Source: DASXHZ01 sp036488085
GTDB taxonomy: Bacteria > Acidobacteriota > Thermoanaerobaculia > Gp7-AA8
Length of the DNA: 64,000 bases
Direction: 5' to 3'
NCBI GenBank assembly: GCA_036488085.1
Contig: DASXHZ010000065.1
Location: 124,001 to 188,000 of the forward strand
In this document: in pieces, positions 8,686 through 17,700 of the stretch
Layout: each line of letters starts with the position of its first letter
Numbering within the stretch: position 1 is the stretch's first letter
Made by a program: the position numbers and the translations under genes
The notes under the pieces: generated by a model
Databases searched by the model: none
What the model saw: only the letters and a program-made list of their open reading frames with translations
Told to the model about the DNA's origin: nothing

Positions 8686-9882
8686 ATGCACCGACACCAA
8701 TCAGAACTCGCTGAGTCCCTCCGCCGGAGTCCCCGATTCGCCGCGCCTGTCGTTTGCCTGGTGTTCGCGCTCCTGCTCCCCGGCTCTCAGGCGGCAGCGT
8801 ACGCGCAGGGCGCGAACTGCAACCGCGCAATGGCCATCGTCCAAGAAGTGCGGACGATCTATCAGTCGAAGTCACCCAACTACAAAGCGATCCTCGAAAA
8901 GCTGCGCATCGCGCAGGATCTCTGCCCGCTGTCACCCGACGTCTGGAAGTATGCCTATTGCAGTGCTCTGGCCATCGGCGACCAGCAAGGCGCCCGGCGT
9001 TTCAAACAACGCGCGATCGACAACGACATCGAAAAGCTCGATTGTGAAGGCGAGCGCCTTGCGGTTCCGAGGCCGGAAGCGCCGCTCTCTCCGTATGTGC
9101 GCGAGAAGTACGCGCTCATCGTCGGCATCGGCACATTCTCCGATCCGAAGATCAAGGAGTTGCGCTTTGCGGCCAAAGATGCCGCCGATTTCGCTAATGC
9201 GCTCAAAGACCCGGCTTTCGGCCGCTTTCGGCCGTCGAACGTCACGCTCCTAACGGACAAGAATGCCACACGACAAGCGGTCCTCAGCGCACTGCAGTCG
9301 ATCATCCTGCAGGCGCACGACGACGATCTCGTAGTCATTTACGTGAGCTCGCACGGGTCGGGCAGTCAGCAGGACCAGGGTCTCGGCGGCCGCGGCTACA
9401 TCGTGACCTATGACTCCGAGTCCGACAAGATCTGGAATAACGCCATCGAGTACGAGACCTTCGCGCACCAGACATCGCTCATCAAGGCCCGGCGCAAGGT
9501 GACCTTTCTCGACACCTGCTTCAGCGGCCAAGCTTCGGGCGGAGCGAAGGCGCTGGAAATCGATGCCGGCGGTGTCGACGAGCAAACGTCCAAGATGTTC
9601 GCGTCGAACGAAGGCTCTTTCGTCATCACTTCCAGCAACTCTACCGAAGAATCGTGGGAGAGCGAGGCTCTGCACAACAGCTACTTCACGCACTTTCTCA
9701 TCGAGGCGCTCCGCCGCTCAAAGGAGCCGCCGACGATGAAGCAGATATTCGAGTACATCGCCGCCAAAGTCCCGGAAGCGGTGGCGCGGGAACAGAAGAA
9801 GCCACAGCACCCGCAGATTCAACCGTCCGATGGTCCGGAGGACATCACGATCGGCGTCGCTCCGCGGCGAGACGTTCGGTAG
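8686..9882 (+). CDS. Second caspase-like (C14) protease with short N-terminal helical region
   Basis: A 398-aa protein. The ATG at 8686, 8 bp after the previous stop, is chosen over longer upstream frames because it is followed by a signal-peptide-like segment (APVVCLVFALLLPGSQAAAYA). Residues about 45-130 look like one or two TPR-type helical pairs. The caspase domain begins at YALIVGIGTFSD (about 145). It carries His223 (SSHGSGSQQ) and Cys278 (FLDTCFSGQ), followed by the SSNSTEESWE substrate-loop region. Having two active-looking caspases in one operon is unusual and may mean sequential activation. Confidence 0.9.
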   Translation: MHRHQSELAESLRRSPRFAAPVVCLVFALLLPGSQAAAYAQGANCNRAMAIVQEVRTIYQSKSPNYKAILEKLRIAQDLCPLSPDVWKYAYCSALAIGDQQGARRFKQRAIDNDIEKLDCEGERLAVPRPEAPLSPYVREKYALIVGIGTFSDPKIKELRFAAKDAADFANALKDPAFGRFRPSNVTLLTDKNATRQAVLSALQSIILQAHDDDLVVIYVSSHGSGSQQDQGLGGRGYIVTYDSESDKIWNNAIEYETFAHQTSLIKARRKVTFLDTCFSGQASGGAKALEIDAGGVDEQTSKMFASNEGSFVITSSNSTEESWESEALHNSYFTHFLIEALRRSKEPPTMKQIFEYIAAKVPEAVAREQKKPQHPQIQPSDGPEDITIGVAPRRDVR

Positions 9883-9911
9883 ACAACTTCACCTCACAAA
9901 GGGGGATCGAG

Positions 9912-11228
9912 ATGAAACGAGAGGTCGCGAGTGCGGTTCTGCTGTCGATGATCGGCGTATCCGCCGCCTGGGCGGGCGAAGGCTTTGGCCTGTCGAAAAA
10001 GTCGGTCGTTCTGAATCGAAGTCTTCCGGCCCAGGTGCGCCTCGCCGGCACTCGCATCGATGTCCGAGTGTCGGCCCAGAAGAAGTCAAATTCCGGAATC
10101 GCCGACCGCATGAAATCCGAGGTGGAAGCCGAACTGCTCGGCAACGACACCAGCCTCTCGCTCGACGCCAAGAATCCTACCACCATCATCGAGATCACCG
10201 TTCTCAGAAGCGACTACAGCGACAGCACGGAGAACCGCAAAGAAGCACGCGGCCAACAGAAATCCAACGCCGGCAATAATCCGTTGAAGGTGGCGGTAGG
10301 TCAGTCGGACGTCAATTACAAGGTAGTCCGTCACAGCTTCTCCGCCACGCTCAAGGCGCGTGATGTGCGAGGCAACAAGACGCTGCTCGCTGACACCATC
10401 ACCAAGAACTACAAGGAGTCGTTCGAGAACGGCAATGGGGCGCCTGACGCCTCCTCGCTGGAAGACGACAATATGACCGAGGTGGCGGCCGAAATTACCC
10501 GTCGGCTGACGCCGACTAAGGAGGCCATCACGGTGCTCCTGCCGAAGGGGCGACTCGAAGACGCAGCGCCATATGCCGAAGCCGGGATGTGGAACAAATA
10601 TCTCGATGCCATGCTGGCTCTGCCAAAGGCGGCCAACCCCATCGAAGAGTCGTACCACCAGTATGCGCAGGGCGTTGCTTACGAGGCGCTCGCGTACTCG
10701 GCAGAGGAGTTCGACGCGGCCCTCAAGTACCTCGAAAAGGCGGCGGCGCTTTACAACGACGCAGCAGAAGCGAATCCGAAGGAAGTGAACTTTATCCTGA
10801 GCTCCAAGCCGTCATCACTCTTCGATCGCGCCCAGTCGACCGCCGGCCATCTCATCCCGGTTCTCTCCCAAAAAAGGGAGAAGAAGCAGGCGGCCATTCT
10901 CCAGGCGCCACTCGGCCGGGTTCAGGCGGCGCTCGTCCAGTACGAGAGCCTGAAGGAATTCAAAGGCGGCAGCTCGTCCTCGGGTGCGTCTCATACCACG
11001 AACAAGGACAAGGACACGCTGACCAACGACGCGATCGTCGACATGCTCCATGGCGGTGTGCCTGAGGACGTGATTATCACCACCATCGACACGGCACCGC
11101 GCCGTGCCCTCGACGTCTCTCCAAGAGGCTTAATCCAGCTCTCAGAGGCGAAAGCCAGCGCATCGCTTCTGCGTCATGTCCAGGAAGTCGCCGCGAAAAG
11201 GGATCATGGATCGGCGAAGAAGAAATAG
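9912..11228 (+). CDS. Secreted protein with C-terminal 55-residue repeat module, possible protease partner
   Basis: A 438-aa protein. The start at 9912 has GGGGGATCGAG before it and a clean signal peptide (VLLSMIGVSAAWAG). The N-terminal half (about 30-215) is a beta-rich domain that I cannot name. Residues about 215-330 are helical and TPR-like (YHQYAQGVAYEALAYS, ALKYLEKAAALYNDA). A Ser/Gly/Thr/Lys-rich linker (about 353-369) leads to a C-terminal module at 370-425 (LTNDAIVDML..DVII). This module matches residues 40-95 of the protein encoded at 13845-14627. The flexible linker would make a suitable protease cleavage site, which is speculation. Confidence 0.75.
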   Translation: MKREVASAVLLSMIGVSAAWAGEGFGLSKKSVVLNRSLPAQVRLAGTRIDVRVSAQKKSNSGIADRMKSEVEAELLGNDTSLSLDAKNPTTIIEITVLRSDYSDSTENRKEARGQQKSNAGNNPLKVAVGQSDVNYKVVRHSFSATLKARDVRGNKTLLADTITKNYKESFENGNGAPDASSLEDDNMTEVAAEITRRLTPTKEAITVLLPKGRLEDAAPYAEAGMWNKYLDAMLALPKAANPIEESYHQYAQGVAYEALAYSAEEFDAALKYLEKAAALYNDAAEANPKEVNFILSSKPSSLFDRAQSTAGHLIPVLSQKREKKQAAILQAPLGRVQAALVQYESLKEFKGGSSSSGASHTTNKDKDTLTNDAIVDMLHGGVPEDVIITTIDTAPRRALDVSPRGLIQLSEAKASASLLRHVQEVAAKRDHGSAKKK

Positions 11229-11236
11229 GAGGCCAG

Positions 11237-11818
11237 ATGATTAGAACATGCATGGCGGTAATTACAGTTGCGCTGCTGGTCTTGGCCGCCTTCAGCGTGC
11301 GCGCCGATGACGAGAGCTTCGGCTTCAATTACTGGATCGAGTTGGTTGAGACCCCCGGCGCGCCACCGGTGCGCGTCAACAACCAGCGCGTGTTCAAATC
11401 GGGTGAGCGAATTCGCCTCCATTTTCAGGCTACTTCCCCTGGCGTCGTGACCATCATCCAAATCGCGGAGTCTGGCACGTCCACGATCCTTTTTCCCGCA
11501 GTCGGCCACCTGAACGACAACGTGCTGCGCGCCGGCGTCGACCGTCCTCTTCCCAGCGAGCGGTCATGGTTCAAGTTCGACGAACATCCCGGCACCGAAC
11601 GACTGCTGGTACTGTTCGCCCGCAGCGAGACCGATCTCGAGCACCGTTTCTCTCCGCGTCCTCAGATGGACGAGCGGACGACTACCACGCTGATGGAGAC
11701 GGCGAAAAGTTCCGGGGGGAGTAAGGGACTGACCATCGACTCGGAGGAGGATGGCTTGACCATCTCCAACGCCACCGGCGCACCGCTCATCGTGCAGATC
11801 GATCTGAAACATCAGTAG
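11237..11818 (+). CDS. DUF4384-domain secreted protein, last gene of caspase operon
   Basis: A 193-aa protein that starts 8 bp after the previous stop; AGGAGG precedes the ATG. It has a signal peptide (MAVITVALLVLAAFSVRAD), then a DUF4384-type domain. The pattern is YWIELVE, FKSGERIRLHFQAT, GVVTIIQIAESG, TILFPAVG, then PSERSWFKFDEHPGTERLLVLFA. DUF4384 is commonly found attached to or beside bacterial caspases and kinases and is thought to be a cell-surface beta domain of unknown ligand. It ends the operon. No terminator hairpin with a T-run is visible after it. Confidence 0.85.
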   Translation: MIRTCMAVITVALLVLAAFSVRADDESFGFNYWIELVETPGAPPVRVNNQRVFKSGERIRLHFQATSPGVVTIIQIAESGTSTILFPAVGHLNDNVLRAGVDRPLPSERSWFKFDEHPGTERLLVLFARSETDLEHRFSPRPQMDERTTTTLMETAKSSGGSKGLTIDSEEDGLTISNATGAPLIVQIDLKHQ

Positions 11819-12179
11819 ATATAACAGCGAACGGACCGCCGGTGACGCAGATGGCGGAATCATTTCTGAATCTCGCGGGAGCGAAGGGGACGCGTTACGT
11901 TACGAAGGGGTCGCACCTTCGCATTTCGGCCGCTCCGGACCATTCTCTCCATGCAAGCTTCAGGTCTCCGAGTGACTTACCGCCTCGGACACATTCGCGG
12001 CAAAGTCGCTGCGAAGTTTCGCTTGCGCGGTGAGGCGACGCGTTGGCAACAAATTACGCGTGAGCTCGGGTTTGAGCGCCCTACGACGTCTTGCGCGGGC
12101 GCGGCGTAAGTCAATGAAGGTGATCGGATTATGTTCGCATTCGAGGGGCTTCCGAAACAGAGAAGGTGTGACCCAGAGC
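11819..12179. other. Non-coding junction between caspase operon and decayed genes
   Basis: About 360 bp with no supported gene. It holds the short palindromic stretch GCGAAGTTTCGC near 12014 and direct repeat copy B. It ends where homology to an S9 peptidase gene begins abruptly. Short frames in it do not look protein-like. Confidence 0.55.
12111..12170 (+). repeat. Direct repeat copy B, right side of the caspase operon
   Basis: Sixty base pairs beginning TCAATGAA and ending GGTGTG, about 80% identical to copy A at 3261-3319 and in the same orientation, 8.85 kb away. Ten bases after it, the sequence becomes a truncated S9 peptidase gene, so the repeat sits exactly at a rearrangement junction. 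Confidence 0.6.
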
Positions 12180-12521
12180 ACCGCCCTGCTGACGCCGTTC
12201 GGCTTCCAGAACGAGCGTCGCTCGGTGTGGAACGCGCAAGACGTCTATCTGAAGGTCTCCCCGTATTTCTACGCCAACAAGATGCACGCGCCGCTGCTGA
12301 TCGTCCACGGCGCCGACGACGCGAACCCTGGCACGACGCCGCTGCAGTCCGAGATGCTCTACGAGGCGATTCTCGGCAACGGAGGTGTGGCCCGTCTCGT
12401 CATGCTGCCGCACGAGCCGCACTGGTACTCGTCGATGGAGTCGAACGAGCAGCTCGCCTACGAGGAGCTGCGCTGGTTCGACAAGTATGTGAAGAACGCG
12501 GAGCCCCGGAAGCACGAGTGA
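12180..12521 (+). pseudogene. C-terminal fragment of an S9-family peptidase gene
   Basis: From LLTPFGFQNE to the final EPRKHE, the translation matches the last 110 or so residues of the intact S9 peptidase encoded at 24901-27414. There are only a few substitutions, and DNA identity in compared stretches is near 90%. The fragment keeps the catalytic Asp (HGADDANPG) and His (PHEPHW) segments but lacks the nucleophile Ser and the propeller. The upstream sequence is unrelated and contains direct repeat B. It is a decayed or recombined copy with no function as a peptidase. Confidence 0.88.
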
Positions 12522-12538
12522 GTGAGCTGACGAGAGCT

Positions 12539-12985
12539 TCAGTCCGGGATATCGGCCTCGACGAGTTGGGCAAGAAGGGTGAGCGATTCCTGCCATCCGA
12601 GATAGCAGGCCTCGACCGGAATCGCTTCCGGAATCCCTTCCTGTACGACCGTGAGGTCGGTGCCGAAGGAGACCGGCTTCAGCGAAATGGTCGTGACCAT
12701 CCGGCCAGGCAGATTCGGATCGTCGAACTCGTCGGTGTGGCGGATGCGCTCGTTTGGCACGAGCTCGAGGTACTCGCCGCCGAACGAATGGCTGGAGCCG
12801 CTCCCGAAATTCGTGAACGACATCCGGTAGCGGCCTCCGACCCGCGCATCGAGCTCGTGGACCCTTCCGGTGAAGCCGTGCGGCGGAAGCCACTTCGCCA
12901 TGGCATCGGCATCAAGGAAGGCACGGAAGACCTTTTCGGGCTTGGTGCGCAGGACGCGGTGCAGGCGGACGGTGTTGTTGGGCAT
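12539..12985 (-). CDS. SRPBCC/AHSA1-family protein
   Basis: A 148-aa protein of the START/Bet v 1-like superfamily, AHSA1 group. Hallmarks are TVRLHRVLRTKPEKVFRAF at the N-terminus, MAKWLPPHGF and the C-terminal SLTLLAQLVEADI helix. The start at 12985 is set by AAAGGAGAGACG just upstream. Such proteins bind hydrophobic ligands, and some are toxin- or stress-linked; here the ligand is unknown. It lies between two pseudogenes and converges with the S9 fragment, so it may be a survivor of a larger decayed segment. Confidence 0.88.
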   Translation of the reverse strand: MPNNTVRLHRVLRTKPEKVFRAFLDADAMAKWLPPHGFTGRVHELDARVGGRYRMSFTNFGSGSSHSFGGEYLELVPNERIRHTDEFDDPNLPGRMVTTISLKPVSFGTDLTVVQEGIPEAIPVEACYLGWQESLTLLAQLVEADIPD

Positions 12986-13050
12986 GATCGTCTCTCCTTT
13001 GTTCTTCTTCTCTCTTTGACTCCCGTTCGGGAAGAAAATCATCGCTCGAT

Positions 13051-13772
13051 TTGCCGACACTCACTTCGACGGGGATCTGGCGCGACGGCGATTTTGTCCC
13101 GTGGGCCGACGCTCACGTGCACGTTCTCACGCATTCGATGCAGTTCGGCTCCTCGGCGTTCGAAGGCATCCGCTGCTACAGCACCCCGCGGTCGAAGTCT
13201 ATCTCCCGTGGGTGGGCGAACGTACTTGGCGCGCGGGAGCGTTCGAAAAGGGTGTCGATGCGTGGATTTCGACCTGGAACCGCATGGCGCCCAACACGAT
13301 CCCCGCGATGGCGAGGATAGCGGGCAATTACCTCAGCGGACAATTGATCAAGATGGAGGCGCTGGCCAACGGATTCGCGGAGGCGATCGCGCTGGGGCCG
13401 GACGGCCACTGAGTGAGGGCTCGGGACAGAACGTCTTCGTCGTTCGCAGGCGTCCTCTACACTCCGCCGTTCAACGGCACGCTGCTGGCGGGCATCACGC
13501 GTGACAGCGCGTTGACGATCGCGGACGACCTCGGGATGCGCGTCCGGGAGCAGGCGATGCCGAGGGAGTCGCTCTACCCTGCCGACCAGATCTCCCTCGC
13601 CGGCACCGCGTCGGAAGTGACGCCGGTGAGGAGTCTCGATCGCCTCCGCATCGGCAGCGGCAAGCGAGGTGCGGTGACCGAAACTGTCCAACAACCTTAT
13701 CTCGACGTCGCTCGCGGCGCCGCTCCGCAGATGCGTGGCTGGCTGACGTACGTTCGCTGCGCATCCGGTTGA
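13051..13772 (+). pseudogene. ilvE: Branched-chain amino acid aminotransferase, broken by frameshifts and an internal deletion
   Basis: Pieces of a class IV aminotransferase occur in order but in different frames. The N-terminus (IWRDGDFVPW, HVLTHSMQFGSSAFEGIRCY) is in the first frame. The PLP-domain segment (NRMAPNTIPAMARIAGNYLSG, cut here) is in the second frame. SEGSGQNVFVV is in a third frame. The C-terminal part (GVLYTPPFNGTLLAGITRD, GTASEVTPVRS, GWLTYV) continues to 13772. Between GIRCYSTPR and the second piece roughly 80 codons are missing, including the segment around the catalytic lysine region. No functional enzyme can be made. An intact ilvE is expected elsewhere in the genome. Confidence 0.9.
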
Positions 13773-13844
13773 AACGACCTCATCCTGCGGCCAGATGAAA
13801 AGACAGGCGGAGGACCCCAGTCGATCCGTGCGACGAGATACCAC

Positions 13845-14627
13845 TCAGTCAATCCCAAACTCGAATAGGACACCGCCAGGAGCGACGATACCGTATTCAC
13901 CGGGGTCCAATTGGCTACGAGGCGTGAGACGCCACGTCCCGGGCGTCGTCTCCGACGCGTCATACGCGACTTGCCAGTGACTCGCCGGCACGACTCGCGC
14001 GGAGGCATTGAAGGCGCCCACCTTTTGTTCGATCTTCAACGAGCGATTGTTTTTGCGCCCATTGACATCCAGCTTACCAATGAAAAAGTAGCTACTGGGG
14101 TCATGGGGGCTGCGGACGAAGACGATAGGAAGCCGATTCGTCGTGCGCACGCGGGCGTGAAGACCGGGGTAATCGAGGAATGTGAACACGACTGGCCAAA
14201 AGCCTGTGGTTGTCACGTCGCCAGAGGCGCCAGAAAGAGGCACCTCCTTATCGGCGATCATTATGCCAATGGGTGAAGTTGTATTCGGCGCAACGGAGAC
14301 GCGTTGATTCGCGATGGGTTGATTCGAGATCGGCGCGGTTCGGTCAATCATCGCCGCAATGACTCGAGCGCTGACGCCTGCTTCCTTCAGTCGAATGAGA
14401 GCATCGGTGCTCACATCGAAGTCGACGTCGGCGGTCTGCTTGATCTTCGCAACGATGACGTCATCACCCAACTGTAGCTTGGAGAGTTTGACGACGTCCT
14501 TGTTGGACAACGCGGATTCATGAGCCGGTGCGCTCGTTTGTGCGAGCGTGCTCGCGTCCGACGACACCTCGGTAGCGCTTGACGCCAAGACCACGAGGAT
14601 GAATGCTGAACAGAACGACTTCACCAT
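13845..14627 (-). CDS. Small secreted protein with the same 55-residue module as the caspase-operon protein
   Basis: A 260-aa protein. The start at 14627 follows AGGAGG and gives a signal peptide (FCSAFILVVLASSATEVSS). Residues 40-95 (LSNKDVVKLS, DDVIVAKI, FDVSTDALIRL, AGVSARVIAAMI) form a helical module often seen in secreted acidobacterial proteins. It aligns with the C-terminus of the protein at 9912-11228. The remaining 150 residues are beta-rich (GEYGIVAPGGVLFEFG at the end) and not recognised. It is divergent from the TPR-CHAT protease gene with a 97-bp shared promoter region, so the two may be co-regulated partners. Confidence 0.75.
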   Translation of the reverse strand: MVKSFCSAFILVVLASSATEVSSDASTLAQTSAPAHESALSNKDVVKLSKLQLGDDVIVAKIKQTADVDFDVSTDALIRLKEAGVSARVIAAMIDRTAPISNQPIANQRVSVAPNTTSPIGIMIADKEVPLSGASGDVTTTGFWPVVFTFLDYPGLHARVRTTNRLPIVFVRSPHDPSSYFFIGKLDVNGRKNNRSLKIEQKVGAFNASARVVPASHWQVAYDASETTPGTWRLTPRSQLDPGEYGIVAPGGVLFEFGID

Positions 14628-14690
14628 GGGGGGGCCTCCTGTGGTTACGGACACTTTCTGCTCGAAAGGGTGGCGCGGCCGTGCGTTGAG

Positions 14691-14700
14691 GTGGCGCCAC
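14691..14700. promoter_or_regulatory. Palindrome in the divergent promoter of the CHAT locus
   Basis: GTGGCGCCAC is a perfect 10-bp palindrome, 25 bp before the TPR-CHAT start codon. A related half (GGTGGCGC) lies about 20 bp before it. It could be an operator serving both divergent genes. A 10-bp GC palindrome can also occur by chance, so confidence is low. Confidence 0.3.
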
Positions 14701-14724
14701 ATTCTCCGCGAAGGCGTGTCCTTG

Positions 14725-17700
14725 ATGAAAATGGTGCGGCGTTCCGTCTTGATCCTGATCCTACTTGTCGTGATCGCGAACGCGCGAGCCGGCGAGCCTC
14801 CCCTCGCGGACAATCGGCTCGAGCGGATCATGGTGCTCTGGCCCTCGCATGATTACGCCGCGCTGCGCGTGCAGATCGACGAGGCGCTGAGGGTGTACCG
14901 CGAGGCCCGCGACCCTAAGAGTGAAGCGGTTGCGTACCTCTTCCTCAGCCTCGTCGACATGGCAGGCGGTGATGTGCAACAGACGCGGGTCCATATGGGC
15001 GAAGCGACCACGCGCTTGGAAGCGGCGCGCGACTACGTAGGGGCATGGCTGGCGTATTGGATGCTGGCCGAGCACGAGCGCTTGATCGGGGCTCAGTCCG
15101 ACCAGACCCTCGCGTTCTACGAGCAGTCCTTGAAGATGCTCGACAAGGCCAAGTCCTCAAGCGCGCCCTTCTCTATCGACGCACTCATGGTCGTCGGTCC
15201 GGTGGTGGGATTGCCGCCCGCGGAATACGAGCCAGCCGCCGCGAAGCCCGAGGTTGACGAGCCGAGGATATTGCAGCTTCTCACGGTTTTTACCAGGGAT
15301 GGATATGGCGCCGAATTCCTCCGGATCGGCGAGCTCGAGAAGGCCGACGACCAGCTTCGGCGAGCGAAGGAAGGCGCCGCTGTTTTCGGCGGAAGGATCG
15401 ATCCGCCGATCGATCGACACATTGGCAATCTCCGCCGACGGCAGTGGCGGCTGGAGGAAGCGCGGGAGAGCTACAAGAAAGCGCTCGAAGGGTTGAAGGT
15501 GCTGCGGCCGGTGGGAACCATCACTGCTGCCCGATTGCGAGTGGACGTTTTCGGCGATCTGGCCGAGCTGGAGATGCTGAACGGGAGGATCGATGACGCT
15601 CTGGCGTGGAACGATCGCGCGCTGGAGCTCGTGCGCGCGGCGAATAGTGAAGAAACGGAGATTCTGTTCCTGCAGAGTCGTGCGGAGATGCTCGCGCACG
15701 CTGGCCGCTTCGCTCTCGCGGAAAGCATCTTCGCCCAGGCCTTGGCATTGGCTGAGAAGAAGGAGTACTTCTACTTACAGGTCTCGCTTTACTTGAGTCG
15801 TGCCGTGATGAACCGCGAGCGGGGTCGCTACGGTGCGGCGGCCGCGGACACGGAAAAATCGCTCGAGGCACTGTCGAGATCGAATGAGCCGTTGCGCGAG
15901 CCGGCGATCTGGGCGAACCTGGCAATGAGTTACATCCTGCTCGGTGCGGACCAAACGGCCAACCTCGCATTGCAGAAAGCGCGGCAGGTGGCGGAGAAGA
16001 ACGATCGCTGCCTGGACCTCGCGGTGATCGATCTGATCGAGGCCTTGCGGAAGTTCGTGAATGGTGAGTCGTCCAATGCGGACTTCGTGAAGGCCGTCGA
16101 GCAATGGACTAACACTCCTGACGTCCTGAGTGTCCCAGGCTCGGAAGTGATCGCGCAGCTCATACCCACGCTCTTGGACCCCGCTCGCGGCGATCCTCAC
16201 TCGCCTCTGAGAAAGGAGGCCCTTTCACCAGGTATGGCCGAACTCCTTCAAGCCGGGGCACTTTTCAGCGAAGGCCGTCAACCCGCGAAGGCTCGGGGGC
16301 TGGCCGTGAAGGGGCTGGATCTCACTCGGAACCTGAAATATCGCGCCGGCGCGCTGGCAATTATCGGGGGAACTTGGCTTGCCGAGGGCGACGACGACAA
16401 AGCGATCTCATATCTCGACAGGGCGATCGACGCGCTGGAAGCCGCGACCGAAGACGCCCGTGTGGATCCGGTCCTGAGCAACTCCGCCGATAGCGCCGGC
16501 TGGTCGTCGCGGGTCTATGAGCTGCTCATCCCCCTTCTGGTGAAGCACAACCGCTACGAGGAGGCTTTCGTCGTCGCCGAGCGCGCGCGTGCGCGAGTAT
16601 TTCTTCAAATGCTGGGTAACCACCGGGTAACGCCCCATGGTGTGGAGAACACGCTTGCGGCCCAGGAAGCCGAAACGCTCCTCTTGCAGATATTGCACTG
16701 GGAGCAGCAGGCTCGCCTGGCCTCGACGAGACAACTCGACGACGACCTACGCGAGGCACGTCGGCGCTATGAGGCAGTGATGACGCGCGTGAAAGCCTCG
16801 AACACTGAGTACGCGGCGATAACGAGCGTACGGCCGCTCCAGGTCGATGCCATTCGCGCGGAGCTCCCGTCGAACACCACGCTGATCTCTTATTTCGCAA
16901 CCGAGAATGACGTCCACGCGTGGGTGATCGATCGAACCATGCTGCAGTACGTTCACCTGCCCTTCGATCGCACCGATCTCGCTCGTACCAAGTGCGCAGC
17001 AATGCGGTTTCGTACTGGCGGACGCGGCGTTCGGCCGCTTGACTTGTCCTGCCAGGCTGCCACGGCCGAGGAGCTATACGGAAAGCTCTTGGCGCCCCTC
17101 CGACCCCACATACGTAATCCTCGGTTGATCATCGTGCCTCATGGCGCGCTGCACTACCTGTCGTTCGCCGCCTTCCGCGATCCGCGTACGTCGCGGTACC
17201 TGATCGACGACTACACAATCACATACGCGCCGAGCGCCAGCGCCATCCCGTTCATGCGTGACAAGGAGACGCCGATGAAGGGTAAAGCGCTGGTGATCGG
17301 CGCGCCGGCGGGTGTTTCGCCGGAACTGCCCGGCGCTTTGCGCGAGGCGCTGTTTGTCGGCGCCATGCTTCATTCCGTACCAAAGGTCGGTGCTGCGGCG
17401 AAGGAAAGCCTCCTGTATCACCTGAACGGCGGCGTCGATCTCATCCACATCGCCACGCACGGGTTTTACGACGCCGACTCGCCGCTCTTCAGCGGCCTCG
17501 CGTTGGCCGAGGGCGACGGGAACGACGGCAAGCTCGAGGTGCACGAGATACTATCCGACGTCGACCTTACAGGCGTGAATCTCGTCGTCCTCTCTGCCTG
17601 CGAGACCGCCCTCGGCAGGGACGGCGCTGGGGACGAGATTGTCGGGTTGACACGCGCCCTGCTGTACGCTGGCACGCCAGGAGTAATCTCGACGCTGTGG

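Noticed and set aside
3261..12170. Direct repeats as integron attC sites or insertion-sequence ends
   Set aside because: No integrase or transposase, no paired core sites and no inverted termini were found, so only a direct repeat is reported.
12131..13504. A 457-codon plus-strand open frame crossing the S9 fragment, SRPBCC and ilvE relic
   Set aside because: It is out of frame with all three recognisable genes except for a short ilvE piece, and its translation is random-looking.
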